Source of the DNA: Cognatishimia coralii
GTDB taxonomy: Bacteria; Pseudomonadota; Alphaproteobacteria; Rhodobacterales; Rhodobacteraceae
Direction of reading: 5' to 3'
DNA: 64,000 bases
NCBI RefSeq assembly: GCF_037478305.1
Contig: NZ_JBBGAZ010000011.1
Coordinates: 1 to 64,000 of the forward strand
Shown here: positions 51,916-61,958 of the stretch, piece after piece
How positions within the stretch are numbered: position 1 is the first letter of the stretch
How the letters are laid out: the number at the start of each line of letters is the position of its first letter
Translations under genes and position numbers: made by a program
The notes under the pieces: generated by a model
The model's database searches: none
What the model saw: the letters and a program-made list of their open reading frames with translations, nothing else
Told to the model about the DNA's origin: nothing

Positions 51916-54333
51916 ATGAGCGACGACGCGCAAAACACCGAGCAATACGGCGCGGATTCTATTAAAGTTCTCAAAGGCTTAGAGGCGGTTCGCAAGCGCC
52001 CTGGCATGTATATCGGTGACACCGATGATGGCTCGGGGCTTCACCATATGGTCTATGAGGTCGTGGACAACGGCATCGACGAGGCTCTGGCAGGTCACGC
52101 CGACTATGTGACCGTGAAAATTCACGCGGATAGCTCTGTGTCAGTCAGCGACAACGGGCGTGGTATTCCAGTCGACATCCACCCCGAAGAGGGCGTCTCG
52201 GCGGCCGAGGTCATCATGACCCAGCTGCACGCGGGCGGTAAATTTGACAGCAACTCCTATAAGGTCTCCGGCGGCCTGCACGGCGTGGGTGTGTCTGTTG
52301 TGAACGCGCTTTCGGATTGGCTGGAACTGCGCGTCTGGCGCAATGGGAAAGAGCACATTGCTCGGTTTGAACGTGGTGAAACCGCCAAGCATCTTGAGGT
52401 TGTCGGCGACGCGGGTGACCACACGGGGACCGAAGTGCGGTTCCTGGCCTCGACGGACACCTTCAGCAATCTGGAATATTCCTTTGAGACGCTGGAAAAA
52501 CGTCTGCGCGAGCTGGCCTTCCTGAATTCCGGCGTCCGCATCATCCTTGAGGACGAACGCCCCGCCGAGCCACTGAAAACCGAGCTTTTCTATGACGGCG
52601 GCGTTAAGGAATTCGTCAAATATCTCGATCGGTCAAAAACCGCCATGATGCCCGAGCCGATCTATGTGCGCGGCGAAAAGGACGACATCGGTGTCGAAGT
52701 CGCCATGTGGTGGAACGACAGCTACCACGAAAATGTGCTGCCCTTTACCAACAACATCCCGCAGCGGGATGGCGGCACCCATATTGCGGGCTTTCGTGGG
52801 GCTCTGACGCGGACCCTGACCAAATACGCGCAGGAAAGCGGGATCGCGAAAAAGGAAAAGATCAACTTCACCGGTGACGACGCCCGCGAAGGTCTAACCT
52901 GCGTGCTCTCGGTCAAAGTGCCTGACCCGAAATTCAGTTCTCAGACCAAAGACAAGCTCGTCTCATCCGAGGTCCGCCCCGCCGTCGAAGGCTTGATGAA
53001 CGAGAAGCTGACCGAGTGGTTTGAGGAGAACCCGAATGAAGCCAAGATGATCGTGTCTAAGATCATCGAAGCCGCTATGGCCCGCGAAGCCGCCCGTAAG
53101 GCGCGCGAGCTGACTCGCCGCAAAACCGCGCTGGATGTGAACTTCTTGGCAGGCAAGCTTAAGGATTGTTCGGAAAAAGACCCGTCCAAGACCGAAGTCT
53201 TCTTGGTGGAGGGGGATTCTGCTGGTGGATCCGCCCAAACCGGTCGGGACCGGGGTACGCAGGCCGTCCTGCCTCTGCGCGGGAAAATCCTGAACGTCGA
53301 ACGCGCGCGGTTTGACCGTATGCTGTCGTCTCAGGAAATCGGCAACCTTGTGATGGCGCTTGGCACCGGAATCGGGCGCGACGAATTCGACGCAAGCAAG
53401 CTGCGCTACCACAAGATCGTCATCATGACCGATGCGGACGTCGACGGTGCGCACATTCGGACGCTCTTGCTGACCTTCTTCTATCGTCAGATGCCAGAGC
53501 TGATTGAACGTGGGCATCTCTATATCGCTCAGCCGCCGCTTTATAAAGTGAGCCGCGGCAAGTCCGAAGTTTACCTCAAGGACCAAGCCGCGCTGGATGA
53601 TTATCTCGTAGAACAGGGCGTCGAAGGCGCGATCCTGAAGCTGGGATCGGGCGCGGATATGGTCGGCGCTGATCTGGCGCGCGTTGTGACCGAGGCACGT
53701 CAGCTCAAGCGCGTTCTTGATGCCTTCCCGACTCACTACCCTCGCCACATTCTGGAACAGGCTGCCGTCGCGGGTGCCTTTGTGCCGGGCGCGGTAGACG
53801 CAGACCTCCAAGGCGTCGCCGATAAGGTGGCCAAACGTCTGGACCAGATCGCGTTGGAATATGAGCGCGGCTGGCAGGGTCGGATCACACAGGATCACGG
53901 CATCCGACTGGCGCGTATCCTGCGTGGTGTCGAGGAAGTCCGTACGCTGGATGGCCCAATGCTGCGTTCTGGCGAGGCCCGCAAGACCGGCAGCTTTACC
54001 GAGAGCCTGCAAGAGGTTTACGGCGTCGCAGCCACTTTGGTGCGCAAAGACCGCACACAGGTCATTCACGGGCCGCTGGATCTCTTGCAAGCGATCCTCA
54101 CCGAAGGCGAACGTGGTCTGACATTGCAACGCTACAAGGGTCTGGGCGAAATGAACCCGGATCAGCTCTGGGAAACCACGCTGGATCCGGATGCGCGTAC
54201 GCTGTTGCAGGTCAAGGTCGAGGATATGGCCGAGGCCGATGATCTCTTTACCAAGCTGATGGGCGATGTGGTGGAGCCACGACGCGAATTCATCCAGAAG
54301 AATGCGCTGAGTGTCGAGAACCTGGATTTCTAA
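51916..54333 (+). CDS. gyrB: DNA gyrase subunit B
   Basis: 805 residues. The GHKL ATPase domain (VVDNGIDEALAGHAD, then SGGLHGVGVSVVNAL), the transducer domain, and the TOPRIM domain (VEGDSAGGSAQTGRDRG, then MTDADVDGAHIRTLLLTFFYR) are complete, ending with the GLGEMNPDQLWETTLDP tail. Together with GyrA it introduces negative supercoils. The start at 51916 has AAGGGG upstream. The gene ends in a terminator. Confidence 0.98.
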   Translation: MSDDAQNTEQYGADSIKVLKGLEAVRKRPGMYIGDTDDGSGLHHMVYEVVDNGIDEALAGHADYVTVKIHADSSVSVSDNGRGIPVDIHPEEGVSAAEVIMTQLHAGGKFDSNSYKVSGGLHGVGVSVVNALSDWLELRVWRNGKEHIARFERGETAKHLEVVGDAGDHTGTEVRFLASTDTFSNLEYSFETLEKRLRELAFLNSGVRIILEDERPAEPLKTELFYDGGVKEFVKYLDRSKTAMMPEPIYVRGEKDDIGVEVAMWWNDSYHENVLPFTNNIPQRDGGTHIAGFRGALTRTLTKYAQESGIAKKEKINFTGDDAREGLTCVLSVKVPDPKFSSQTKDKLVSSEVRPAVEGLMNEKLTEWFEENPNEAKMIVSKIIEAAMAREAARKARELTRRKTALDVNFLAGKLKDCSEKDPSKTEVFLVEGDSAGGSAQTGRDRGTQAVLPLRGKILNVERARFDRMLSSQEIGNLVMALGTGIGRDEFDASKLRYHKIVIMTDADVDGAHIRTLLLTFFYRQMPELIERGHLYIAQPPLYKVSRGKSEVYLKDQAALDDYLVEQGVEGAILKLGSGADMVGADLARVVTEARQLKRVLDAFPTHYPRHILEQAAVAGAFVPGAVDADLQGVADKVAKRLDQIALEYERGWQGRITQDHGIRLARILRGVEEVRTLDGPMLRSGEARKTGSFTESLQEVYGVAATLVRKDRTQVIHGPLDLLQAILTEGERGLTLQRYKGLGEMNPDQLWETTLDPDARTLLQVKVEDMAEADDLFTKLMGDVVEPRREFIQKNALSVENLDF

Positions 54334-54342
54334 AAGATGATG

Positions 54343-54368
54343 GGCCCCGCTTGGGGCCTTTCATATTT
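54343..54368 (+). terminator. Terminator of gyrB
   Basis: GGCCCC-GCTT-GGGGCC followed by TTTCATATTTT, nine bases past the stop. Confidence 0.85.
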
Positions 54369-54405
54369 TATGGGCGCTCGGCGAAGTGCGCTTGCAGGAC
54401 TGCTG

Positions 54406-54732
54406 TTACCCTCGTCGGATCAGCGAGTCTTCAGCGTCAATCAAAGAAATGCCAAGCGCTTCCATGCCGTTTTCCAGATGATCCGACAAATGGGGTGTGC
54501 CAATCAAATAGTCGACCGTCGGAGTCGTGGCGTGCTCCTTTGCCGACTGAATGGCCTGTGCAAGGTCCTCTGGCTCAAAGCTCTCACGGCCGATCCACAT
54601 CACCGCGACCAAACTCGTCAGTTCTTCTTCGTTCAGGCGATCAAAAAAACCGCGTAGCTCGCCCTCGGCCCGGTCCAATTCACGGCCCATCAGAACGATC
54701 TGAGCGACTTTCCTCGGTGTAATCTCAAGCAT
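54406..54732 (-). CDS. DUF3775-family protein
   Basis: 108 residues, acidic and mostly helical, matching the DUF3775 family (TPRKVAQIVLMGRELDRAEGEL, then SLVAVMWIGRESFEPEDLAQAI and LIGTPHLSDHLENGMEALG). No catalytic motif is visible and the function is not known. It has its own GGAGAT-type ribosome site and lies in the opposite direction to gyrB. Confidence 0.85.
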   Translation of the reverse strand: MLEITPRKVAQIVLMGRELDRAEGELRGFFDRLNEEELTSLVAVMWIGRESFEPEDLAQAIQSAKEHATTPTVDYLIGTPHLSDHLENGMEALGISLIDAEDSLIRRG

Positions 54733-54817
54733 GAGAATCTCCTTCCATGAGGAAAGAGTGTCACCGCGCGCCGCAGATGGGCTTTGACTTGCATCAATTT
54801 AAGGCAAAAACACTAGG

Positions 54818-56104
54818 CTACTCACCCGGCTGTTTGGCCAGCGGAACCACGTTATCAGCCTCAGGCGCCAGTTCCTCGAAATCAAAGTTATCGAGTTTAT
54901 GCGCCCTTTTGCTGGCCCGAGAGCTGGCGGTCAGGATCCCGGCAACGTCCTCGCCCGCCTGCCGAAGATGGGTTTCCAGCTTTCCGGCGCGTTCGCCAAC
55001 AATCTCAACATCGCGATGCAGGTTTTTCAGAGCCTTACGGATCTCCCCCGCCTGCTCACGCATCCGAGCGTCCTTCAGGATTGCGCGCATTGTATTCAAC
55101 GTCGCCATGCAGGTGGTCGGCGAGACAATCCAGACCCGCGCCTCAAACCCCTCTCGGACAAGATCAGGAAACTTTGCGTGCAGCTCGGCGTAAATAGCCT
55201 CCGAGGGCAGGAACATCAGCGCGCCATCTGCGGTCTCGCCTTCGATGATGTATTTCTCTGAGATATCCTTGATGTGCTTCCTCACAGAGGTCTTAAACAT
55301 CTGGATCCCAGCCTTGAGCTCAGCCTCAGACGTCGACGCCAGCATCGCCTCATAGGCCTCAAGCGGGAACTTGCTGTCGATCACAATCGGGCCCGGCGGG
55401 TTTGGCAAATGGATCAAACAGTCCGCCCGTTTGCCGTTACTGAGCGTGACTTGCAGCGCATAGCTGTCTGTAGGTAGCGCCTTGCCGACGATGTCATTGA
55501 GCTGGATTTCTCCAAAGGCACCACGGGTCTGTTTGTTGCTAAGGATATCCTGCAGGCTTAGCACGTCGCCCGAGAGCTTGGTGATATTCTCTTGTGCTTT
55601 ATCGATGGTCGCGAGCCGCTCCTGAAGCTGGGTCAGACTGGTGGCAGTCTGTTTCGCATTGCCCATCAGGCTCTGGTTCAGCTTTTCCTGCAAATCCGCC
55701 AGCGATTGGTTGGTCCGCAGCTGCATATTCGCGAGGTTTTCCTGCAGCTTTAACTGTTGCGCGCCAAGATTATCAGCCATCTGCTGCTGCATCTTGGCCA
55801 AATTCTCGCCCGTACCACGCTGCACTTTGGCGAGGTTTTCATGCATATTGATCTGCACCTCGCCAAGCCGTTGCTCGACCAATGTACCAATCTGCCCCTG
55901 AGACTGCGCAAGCGTCGCCATATTGCCGTCCAGCTGCGCCTGCCCGGTCGCCAGTTGATCCACACGCTGCGCCATCATGGCGACTTGATCTGCGGATCGG
56001 GAGGACGCGCGCAGAACCGACCAGAGCATTAAGATGATCACACCCAGAACGACGGCTCCGACCATCACATAGGTCTGCATTTGCGGGTCAGAAAAATCCA
56101 TCAC
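54818..56104 (-). CDS. rmuC: DNA recombination protein RmuC
   Basis: 428 residues. One N-terminal membrane segment (VMVGAVVLGVIILMLWSVL), then a long coiled coil (about 40-190) with regularly repeated ENLA[KN]MQ-type units, then the RmuC nuclease-like core (VIDSKFPLEAYEAMLAS, DGALMFLPSEAIYAELH). It limits inversions at short repeats. It overlaps mutL by four bases, linking it to mismatch repair here. Confidence 0.93.
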   Translation of the reverse strand: MMDFSDPQMQTYVMVGAVVLGVIILMLWSVLRASSRSADQVAMMAQRVDQLATGQAQLDGNMATLAQSQGQIGTLVEQRLGEVQINMHENLAKVQRGTGENLAKMQQQMADNLGAQQLKLQENLANMQLRTNQSLADLQEKLNQSLMGNAKQTATSLTQLQERLATIDKAQENITKLSGDVLSLQDILSNKQTRGAFGEIQLNDIVGKALPTDSYALQVTLSNGKRADCLIHLPNPPGPIVIDSKFPLEAYEAMLASTSEAELKAGIQMFKTSVRKHIKDISEKYIIEGETADGALMFLPSEAIYAELHAKFPDLVREGFEARVWIVSPTTCMATLNTMRAILKDARMREQAGEIRKALKNLHRDVEIVGERAGKLETHLRQAGEDVAGILTASSRASKRAHKLDNFDFEELAPEADNVVPLAKQPGE

Positions 56105-57996
56105 GTCCGTCCAAACAGCCGTTCAATATCGGCCAGTTTCAATTCCACATAAGTCGGGCGGCCATGGTTGCATTGGCCAGAATGCGGCGTTGCTTCCATT
56201 TCACGCAAAAGCGCATTCATCTCTTCGCCCCGCATCCGGCGACCAGATCGGATCGACCCGTGACAGGCCACGCGACTTAGAATTGCTTCGATCTTGGCCT
56301 GCACCAACAGGCTTTCGCCCTGATCATCCAACTCATCCAGAATATCGAGCACCATCGCGCGGGCATTGACTTCGCCCAGAATGGCTGGAGTTTCTCGCAC
56401 GGCGATCGCGCTTCCACCAAAGGGCTCAAGCGTCAGGCCGAAATTTGATAGTTCTTCGGAGACCGCAAGGATCCGTGCGCAGTCGCCTTCTGACAGATCA
56501 ATGATCTCGGGGATTAAAAGCGCCTGCGCCGCCACGCCATTTTCCGCCATCTGGCGTTTCAGCCTTTCATAGACCAGCCGTTCGTGCGCCGCATGCTGGT
56601 CCACGATGACCATGCCGTCGGCCGTCTGCGCGATGATATAATTCTCATGCACCTGCCCACGTGCCGCACCCAATGGTTGAGCCTCGGCACTCTCTTCAGT
56701 CCCTTGCGGTTCCTCATCGAGCGCATCAACCCGGCCCGCAACAGGCGCCTCCATCAACCCCGCGCCGGGGGCGCTGTCCCAAGCCGTGGGCGCCTCGGCC
56801 AGACCCGGCGCTTGCGCGTGGTAGGCTGCCGTCCGTGCTCCCAAAGACGGACGGTCCATCTGGTAAACCCGCGCACCACCGCCTGCAGGGATCGGCTCGG
56901 GACGCATCGCGCCCAAAGTCGCCCCCGCCACCGTCGTTGAGGCGCGATGCCCCGCCTCGGCCAGAGCATGCCGCAGAGCCGAAACGATCAGCCCCCGCGC
57001 CAGACCCGGATCACGGAACCGAACCTCGGATTTCGCCGGATGCACGTTCACATCCACAAGCTGCGGGTCGCAATCGATAAACAAAGCCGCCGCCGGATGA
57101 CGATCTCGGCTGAGGAAATCGAAATAGGCCCCGCGCAGAGCGCCCACGAGCAGCTTGTCCTTCACAGGCCGCCCATTCACGAACAGGTATTGCGCCACAG
57201 ACGAGCCCCTCGAATAGGTCGGCAGCGCTGCATATCCGATCAATCGCAGCCCTTCGCGCTCTGCATCAATCCGCAGCGCGTTCTCGGCAAACTCCGCCCC
57301 CAAAATCCGCGCCAAACGGCCATGCAGCGCGTCAAACAGATCTCCGTTTTCGGGATCCGCGCGAAACGAAACACGCCCGTCGCCGCCGCCCGTCACATCG
57401 CGCAAGGTAAATCCGACGAAAGGTTCCGCCATCGCCAAGCGTTTGACGACATCGCTGATCGCCTGAGATTCCGCGCGATCCGAGCGCATGAATTTCAGCC
57501 GCGCCGGTGTCGCGTAAAACAAGTCGCGCAACTCGACGATCGTGCCTCCGCCCAAGGCCGCGGGCCTCACCGCAGACATCTCGCCGCCCGCAACGGAGAT
57601 GGAGAACGCACCCTGCCCTGCAACCCGCGAAGTGATTGTCAGACGCCCGACCGCACCGAGGGACGGCAGTGCCTCACCGCGAAACCCGAAGGTGTGGATA
57701 TCCAGCAAATCCGAGCCATCGATTTTCGACGTGGCATGGCGGCTCATGGCCAAGGGCAATTGCGCCTCAGAGATACCGCAGCCGTCGTCCGTGGCGCGGA
57801 TCAGCGTTTTGCCGCCATCAGCAATCGCCACCTCGATCCGGCGCGCACCCGCATCAATCGCGTTCTCGACCAGTTCTTTCACCGCGGAAGCCGGGCGCTC
57901 TACCACTTCGCCCGCCGCGATCCGGTTGATCGCGCCATCGTCCAATTGACGAATAACCGGTAGATTTTCGCTTATTTTGCGGTCTTCTTGTAGCAT
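56101..57996 (-). CDS. mutL: DNA mismatch repair protein MutL (endonuclease type)
   Basis: 631 residues. N-terminal GHKL ATPase (ELVENAIDAGA, ATDDGCGI, HTFGFRGEALPSLGAVG), a Pro/Ala/Gly-rich linker (about 345-445), and a C-terminal domain with the metal-dependent nicking motif DQHA-x2-E-x4-E at residue 466 on, plus the QCNHGRPTYVEL motif near the end. This fits an organism without MutH. First gene of a unit with rmuC. The ribosome site before the ATG is weak. Confidence 0.95.
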   Translation of the reverse strand: MLQEDRKISENLPVIRQLDDGAINRIAAGEVVERPASAVKELVENAIDAGARRIEVAIADGGKTLIRATDDGCGISEAQLPLAMSRHATSKIDGSDLLDIHTFGFRGEALPSLGAVGRLTITSRVAGQGAFSISVAGGEMSAVRPAALGGGTIVELRDLFYATPARLKFMRSDRAESQAISDVVKRLAMAEPFVGFTLRDVTGGGDGRVSFRADPENGDLFDALHGRLARILGAEFAENALRIDAEREGLRLIGYAALPTYSRGSSVAQYLFVNGRPVKDKLLVGALRGAYFDFLSRDRHPAAALFIDCDPQLVDVNVHPAKSEVRFRDPGLARGLIVSALRHALAEAGHRASTTVAGATLGAMRPEPIPAGGGARVYQMDRPSLGARTAAYHAQAPGLAEAPTAWDSAPGAGLMEAPVAGRVDALDEEPQGTEESAEAQPLGAARGQVHENYIIAQTADGMVIVDQHAAHERLVYERLKRQMAENGVAAQALLIPEIIDLSEGDCARILAVSEELSNFGLTLEPFGGSAIAVRETPAILGEVNARAMVLDILDELDDQGESLLVQAKIEAILSRVACHGSIRSGRRMRGEEMNALLREMEATPHSGQCNHGRPTYVELKLADIERLFGRT

Positions 57997-58044
57997 ACCG
58001 CCAAATCTAGCACGCCCAGCCGCGATTCTGCCAGCCCTTCCGAG

Positions 58045-58971
58045 TTAGGCGACAGGGGCTCCGCTGCGCGTACGGCAGGGGCCGAAGACAGCCGCCAACC
58101 CCAGTAAAATACCGGAAACCGTCGCGATCATTCCAGCGGCGGAGACCGCGTTGGCCGCGCCGAACCAAAGTGGGCCATAGCCAGCGAAAACATATCCCAG
58201 AACGGCAGAAAGCACCGCGAAAACCACGCTCCAAAACACTTGCCGCTCCAGGCTATTCGTCATCATACGCGCCGCAGCCGGAGGGCAAATAAACATCGCG
58301 ATCACAATGATCGAGCCGACCGCATCAAAGGCCGCAACCGCTGCAATCGCCGAAACCACAACCAACCCCAATCCCACCGTGCCGGTCGGCACGCCGACGG
58401 CTTCAGCGAAGCCTGCATCGAAGGTCGAGATCTTTAGTGGTCTCCACAGAACCCAAGTGAATAGCCCAACGACCAGCAGAGTAATCGCCATCCGCAAAAG
58501 CTCGTCAGGCAGACCTGCCAAAGCGACCGGATCCCAGAGGCTCTGCCAGCCCGTCGCGTCTAGCCAGATCAAGCTTTCCAGATTGCCATAAAGTGCGTGT
58601 TCAACGTCCAGATGTACCGAGGACGTATCGCTTTGCTCCAAGAGCAAGACACCACCCGCAAACATCGCCGTAAACACAACACCCATCGCCGCGCCCGGTT
58701 CAATACGGCCAAGGCGGCGAATGGCTTCGATCAAGCCGACAGCGACCAAGGCCGCAAGCGCTGCGCCTATCATCATGGGCCAGGCGGACACCACGCCAGT
58801 CACCAGGAAAGCGACGACGATCCCAGGCAGGACGACGTGGCTTATGGCGTCTCCGATCAGGGCCTGTTTTCGCAGGACCAGAAAGTTCCCGGGCAAGGCA
58901 CAGGCGACAGCCGCCAAGACCCCGATCACGAGGGGGGGCAAACTGAGGGGGACGAACTCTGCGCCGCTCAT
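58045..58971 (-). CDS. sitD: Metal ABC transporter permease (SitD)
   Basis: 308 residues with about eight or nine membrane segments and the ABC-3 family pattern (NFLVLRKQALIGDAISHVVLPGIVVAF). Second permease of the Mn/Fe importer. It overlaps sitC by four bases and is the last gene of the operon. Confidence 0.92.
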   Translation of the reverse strand: MSGAEFVPLSLPPLVIGVLAAVACALPGNFLVLRKQALIGDAISHVVLPGIVVAFLVTGVVSAWPMMIGAALAALVAVGLIEAIRRLGRIEPGAAMGVVFTAMFAGGVLLLEQSDTSSVHLDVEHALYGNLESLIWLDATGWQSLWDPVALAGLPDELLRMAITLLVVGLFTWVLWRPLKISTFDAGFAEAVGVPTGTVGLGLVVVSAIAAVAAFDAVGSIIVIAMFICPPAAARMMTNSLERQVFWSVVFAVLSAVLGYVFAGYGPLWFGAANAVSAAGMIATVSGILLGLAAVFGPCRTRSGAPVA

Positions 58972-60170
58972 GCCAGGGCCTCGGGTGGGGCAAGTTTGGC
59001 GTCGACCTCTGCGATTTGGTCGACCGTCAGCACAGTTTCCAAGGCGCGCATGCCGTCATAGAGCGCCGCCGCGCCCTCCATCGCCTGATCAGCACGCACA
59101 ATCTCCCAACGCTTTTCGTCAAGCAGCGCCTTCGCGGCGCGGGCACGGCCTGCTTCGGTGGCGACACCGTCAGCGGACACAAGACCTGCGCGTTGCAATA
59201 TCCGAGACGTGTAACGTTCGTAGATGGGTTGCCCCTGCGCCAGCGCCAAAAGCCCTTGGCGCAGATGCACCCGCGCCTGAAAGCGACGGTGGCGCAATAC
59301 GGCGGCGAGCACCCCCCGGTTGGGCGCAAGTAGCAACGAGACGACGAAACCCGCGAAACTGACCAAGACGATGATCGGCCCCGTCGGCATCGAAGGAACG
59401 ACGGCGGACCATGCCGCCCCGAGATAGGCCGCAAGCCCCCCAGCAGCGCCGGAAATAACCACCATCGTGTCGGTGCGGTCAGTCCAAAACCGCGCGGTCA
59501 CCGGCGGAATAATCAGCATTGCAACGATCAGGATCAGACCGACGATTTTTAACCCGATCACGGTCACGGCCATGGCCAAACCCATGATGGCAAGGTCGAT
59601 CTGGGCCACATTGCGCCCCGTTGCAGCGGCGTATTCGGGATCAAACGCCACCAGAGTCATTGGCCGCCGTAACGCTACAACCAAGGCCAAAGTCACCGCG
59701 CCTCCGAGGGCGATCACCATGGCTTCGTTCCACAGCATGCCGGCGGTCGAGCCCAACAAGAAGCCTTCGAGCCCGGCCTGACGGCCAGAGGACATGGTCT
59801 GAATAACCGTCAGCAAGACGATCCCAAAGCCGAAAAACACTGAAAGCACCGCGCCGATGGCCGCGTCTTCTGCCAAACGGGTGCGACGCGTCAGCCAGTT
59901 CACACAAAGCAGCCCGATCCCGGCTGAAACAGCGGATCCAAGAAGCAAGCCGATCAGATTTCGGCCGTCCCCTCCAAGGGCGACCATAAGCATGAAGGCC
60001 AAGCCGACTCCGGGCAGGGTCGCATGGCTGATTGCATCGCTGACCAATGCGCGTTTGCGCAGAAACAGGAATGTCCCTGTGACCCCAGCCGCCACGCCCA
60101 AACAGGCCGCGCCAAGCATGACAAGCGTGGCGTTATAGCCCAGCTGTAGCGTCACCGCCTGCCAGAACAT
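58968..60170 (-). CDS. sitC: Metal ABC transporter permease fused to a DtxR-like winged-helix domain (SitC)
   Basis: 400 residues, about 110 longer than a plain ABC-3 permease. Residues 1-285 are the membrane part (TFLFLRKRALVSDAISHATLPGVGLAF and further segments). Residues 295-395 are soluble: SRILQRAGLVSADG resembles the helix and wing of a DtxR/MntR winged helix, ATEAGRARAAKALLDEKRWEIVRADQ follows the TPxGR..A..V.R.HRL pattern, and a dimerisation-like helix (LYDGMRALETVLTVDQIAEVDAKL) ends it. Chlamydia YtgCR has the same two-domain layout. It overlaps both neighbouring genes. Confidence 0.88.
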   Translation of the reverse strand: MFWQAVTLQLGYNATLVMLGAACLGVAAGVTGTFLFLRKRALVSDAISHATLPGVGLAFMLMVALGGDGRNLIGLLLGSAVSAGIGLLCVNWLTRRTRLAEDAAIGAVLSVFFGFGIVLLTVIQTMSSGRQAGLEGFLLGSTAGMLWNEAMVIALGGAVTLALVVALRRPMTLVAFDPEYAAATGRNVAQIDLAIMGLAMAVTVIGLKIVGLILIVAMLIIPPVTARFWTDRTDTMVVISGAAGGLAAYLGAAWSAVVPSMPTGPIIVLVSFAGFVVSLLLAPNRGVLAAVLRHRRFQARVHLRQGLLALAQGQPIYERYTSRILQRAGLVSADGVATEAGRARAAKALLDEKRWEIVRADQAMEGAAALYDGMRALETVLTVDQIAEVDAKLAPPEALA

Positions 60171-60973
60171 CAGCCCGCGGCCAGTTCCAGCTGGTCGATC
60201 TGCGCCATCGCAAGACGGCCGCCATAGGTTTTATTAAGATTTTCCGCGGTGAAGGTGGTCTCGACCGGGCCTTCTGCCACTTTGCGTGTGTTGATCAGGA
60301 AAATGTCGTCAAAATATTCCGTCACAGTCGCCAGATCGTGGTGCACGGCGACCACGGTTTTGCCCTCTTCACGCAGGGATTTCAGTACGGCGATGATGGC
60401 GCGTTCTGTGGCGGCGTCTACACCGGCAAAGGGCTCGTCCAGCATATAGAGATCAGCATTCTGCGACAAAGCGCGCGCCAGAAACACCCGCTGTTGCTGG
60501 CCTCCGGAGAGCTGGCCAATCTGGCGATCGGCGAAATCTTGCATGCCAACACGGTCCAGACAGGCCAAAGCCCTTTCCCGATGATGGGCACGGACACGCC
60601 CCAAAAGGCCAAGCTCGCGCTGCAAGCCCATCAGCACCACGTCAATCACACGGGTCGGGAAATCCCAATCCACAGAGGCGCGCTGAGGCACATAGGCAAT
60701 CCGGTGACGCTGGGATTTCAGCGATTTCCCATGCACCAAAGCCTGCCCCGCCAAAGGCGAAATGATGCCAAGGGCCGCCTTAAGCAATGTGGATTTGCCG
60801 GCCCCATTGGGACCGACAATGGCCGTCATACGACCTTTGCTCAGAGTCATGTCGACCGAAAAGACAGCTGGCTTTTCGCCATAGGACACGGTCAAACCCC
60901 GCACAGCCAATGGGCTGATGGTTGGATCTTCTGCCTGAGACCGCCCGTCCAAAGAAGCCAGCGTCATTGCCAT
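60170..60973 (-). CDS. sitB: Metal ABC transporter ATPase (SitB)
   Basis: 267 residues. Walker A is GPNGAGKSTLLKAALG, the signature is LSGGQQQRVFLARAL, Walker B is LYMLDEPFAGVD, and the H-loop is VVAVHHDLATV. Energises the SitCD permeases. It starts three bases after sitA and its stop overlaps the sitC start. Confidence 0.94.
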   Translation of the reverse strand: MAMTLASLDGRSQAEDPTISPLAVRGLTVSYGEKPAVFSVDMTLSKGRMTAIVGPNGAGKSTLLKAALGIISPLAGQALVHGKSLKSQRHRIAYVPQRASVDWDFPTRVIDVVLMGLQRELGLLGRVRAHHRERALACLDRVGMQDFADRQIGQLSGGQQQRVFLARALSQNADLYMLDEPFAGVDAATERAIIAVLKSLREEGKTVVAVHHDLATVTEYFDDIFLINTRKVAEGPVETTFTAENLNKTYGGRLAMAQIDQLELAAG

Positions 60974-60976
60974 CGT

Positions 60977-61930
60977 TTAAGACCCCGCACTCAACTTGTT
61001 GTTCATGCCACGCAAAGGTGCATTACCGCCAAGCGCGTTGGTGATCACCGTCGCGTTGTGATCGATCATTCCAATGTAGGTACCCTCATAGGTGCCATCC
61101 TCACCCATAGCATCCGAGAAAAGCTCGCCGCCGATAGAGACCTTGTGCCCCTTGGCCGCAGCACCTTCAATGACGGCACGCATGGAACGATCCGACACAG
61201 AGGTCTCGACAAAGACCGCGCGGATGTCGCGGGTTACCAGAAGGTCAACCAATTCAGAGATGCGGTTCAAACCGGCCTCGGACTCGGTCGAAATGCCCTG
61301 GATACCAAGGACTTCGAACCCGTAGGCCTCACCAAAGTAGCCGAAAGCGTCATGGGCAGACAAAAGGACGCGCGACTGTTCCGGCACGGATGCCAAAGCC
61401 GATTTCGCATAGCCCGAGAGACGATCAATCTCTGCGAGGTGCTCTTGCGCATTGGCTGCAAAAACATCCGCGCTTTCAGGTTGCGTTGCCGTCAAAGCGC
61501 TTTGCACTTGCTCTACAATCAGTGCCCAGATGTCCGGGTTCATCCAGACATGCGGGTCAAACTTGTCGTCATAGTCATCATGGCCGCGCAGCAGGGATGT
61601 ATCCAGTCCAGCGGCGACCTCAACAACGTTACGTTTCGCGGAAAGATCGGTGAAGAAATCTTCCATCTGCGCTTCAAGATAGAGACCGTGCCAAAGCACC
61701 AGATCCGCGCGAGTCATTGCAACGATATCGGTGCGGGTCTGGCGATAGGCATGCGGGTCCACGCCCGGCCCCATCAGGCCCTTGACCTCGACAAGATCGC
61801 CCCCGACTTGACGTGCCGCATCAGCGATCATGCCAGTGGTCGCAACCACATTCAAACGATCCATCGCAAAGGATGGAGCAGCCAAAATGGCCATTACAAA
61901 AGACAAGAGAACACGACGATAGAATCGCAT
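60977..61930 (-). CDS. sitA: Periplasmic Mn/Fe-binding protein (SitA, cluster A-I)
   Basis: 317 residues with a Sec signal peptide (RFYRRVLLSFVMAILAAPSFA). The metal ligands of the TroA/MntC/SitA group are visible: His in GPGVDPHAYRQ, His in FDPHVWMNP, and acidic ligands in VFVETSVSD and MIDHN. A short acidic stretch (HDDYDDKFD) sits where ZnuA proteins have a long His-rich loop, which favours Mn or Fe over Zn. I chose the ATG at 61930 with AAGGA upstream; the frame runs back through the operators to 62005. Confidence 0.92.
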   Translation of the reverse strand: MRFYRRVLLSFVMAILAAPSFAMDRLNVVATTGMIADAARQVGGDLVEVKGLMGPGVDPHAYRQTRTDIVAMTRADLVLWHGLYLEAQMEDFFTDLSAKRNVVEVAAGLDTSLLRGHDDYDDKFDPHVWMNPDIWALIVEQVQSALTATQPESADVFAANAQEHLAEIDRLSGYAKSALASVPEQSRVLLSAHDAFGYFGEAYGFEVLGIQGISTESEAGLNRISELVDLLVTRDIRAVFVETSVSDRSMRAVIEGAAAKGHKVSIGGELFSDAMGEDGTYEGTYIGMIDHNATVITNALGGNAPLRGMNNKLSAGS

Positions 61931-61958
61931 TGGGTTTCCTTCGATTTCAAATTGAATA

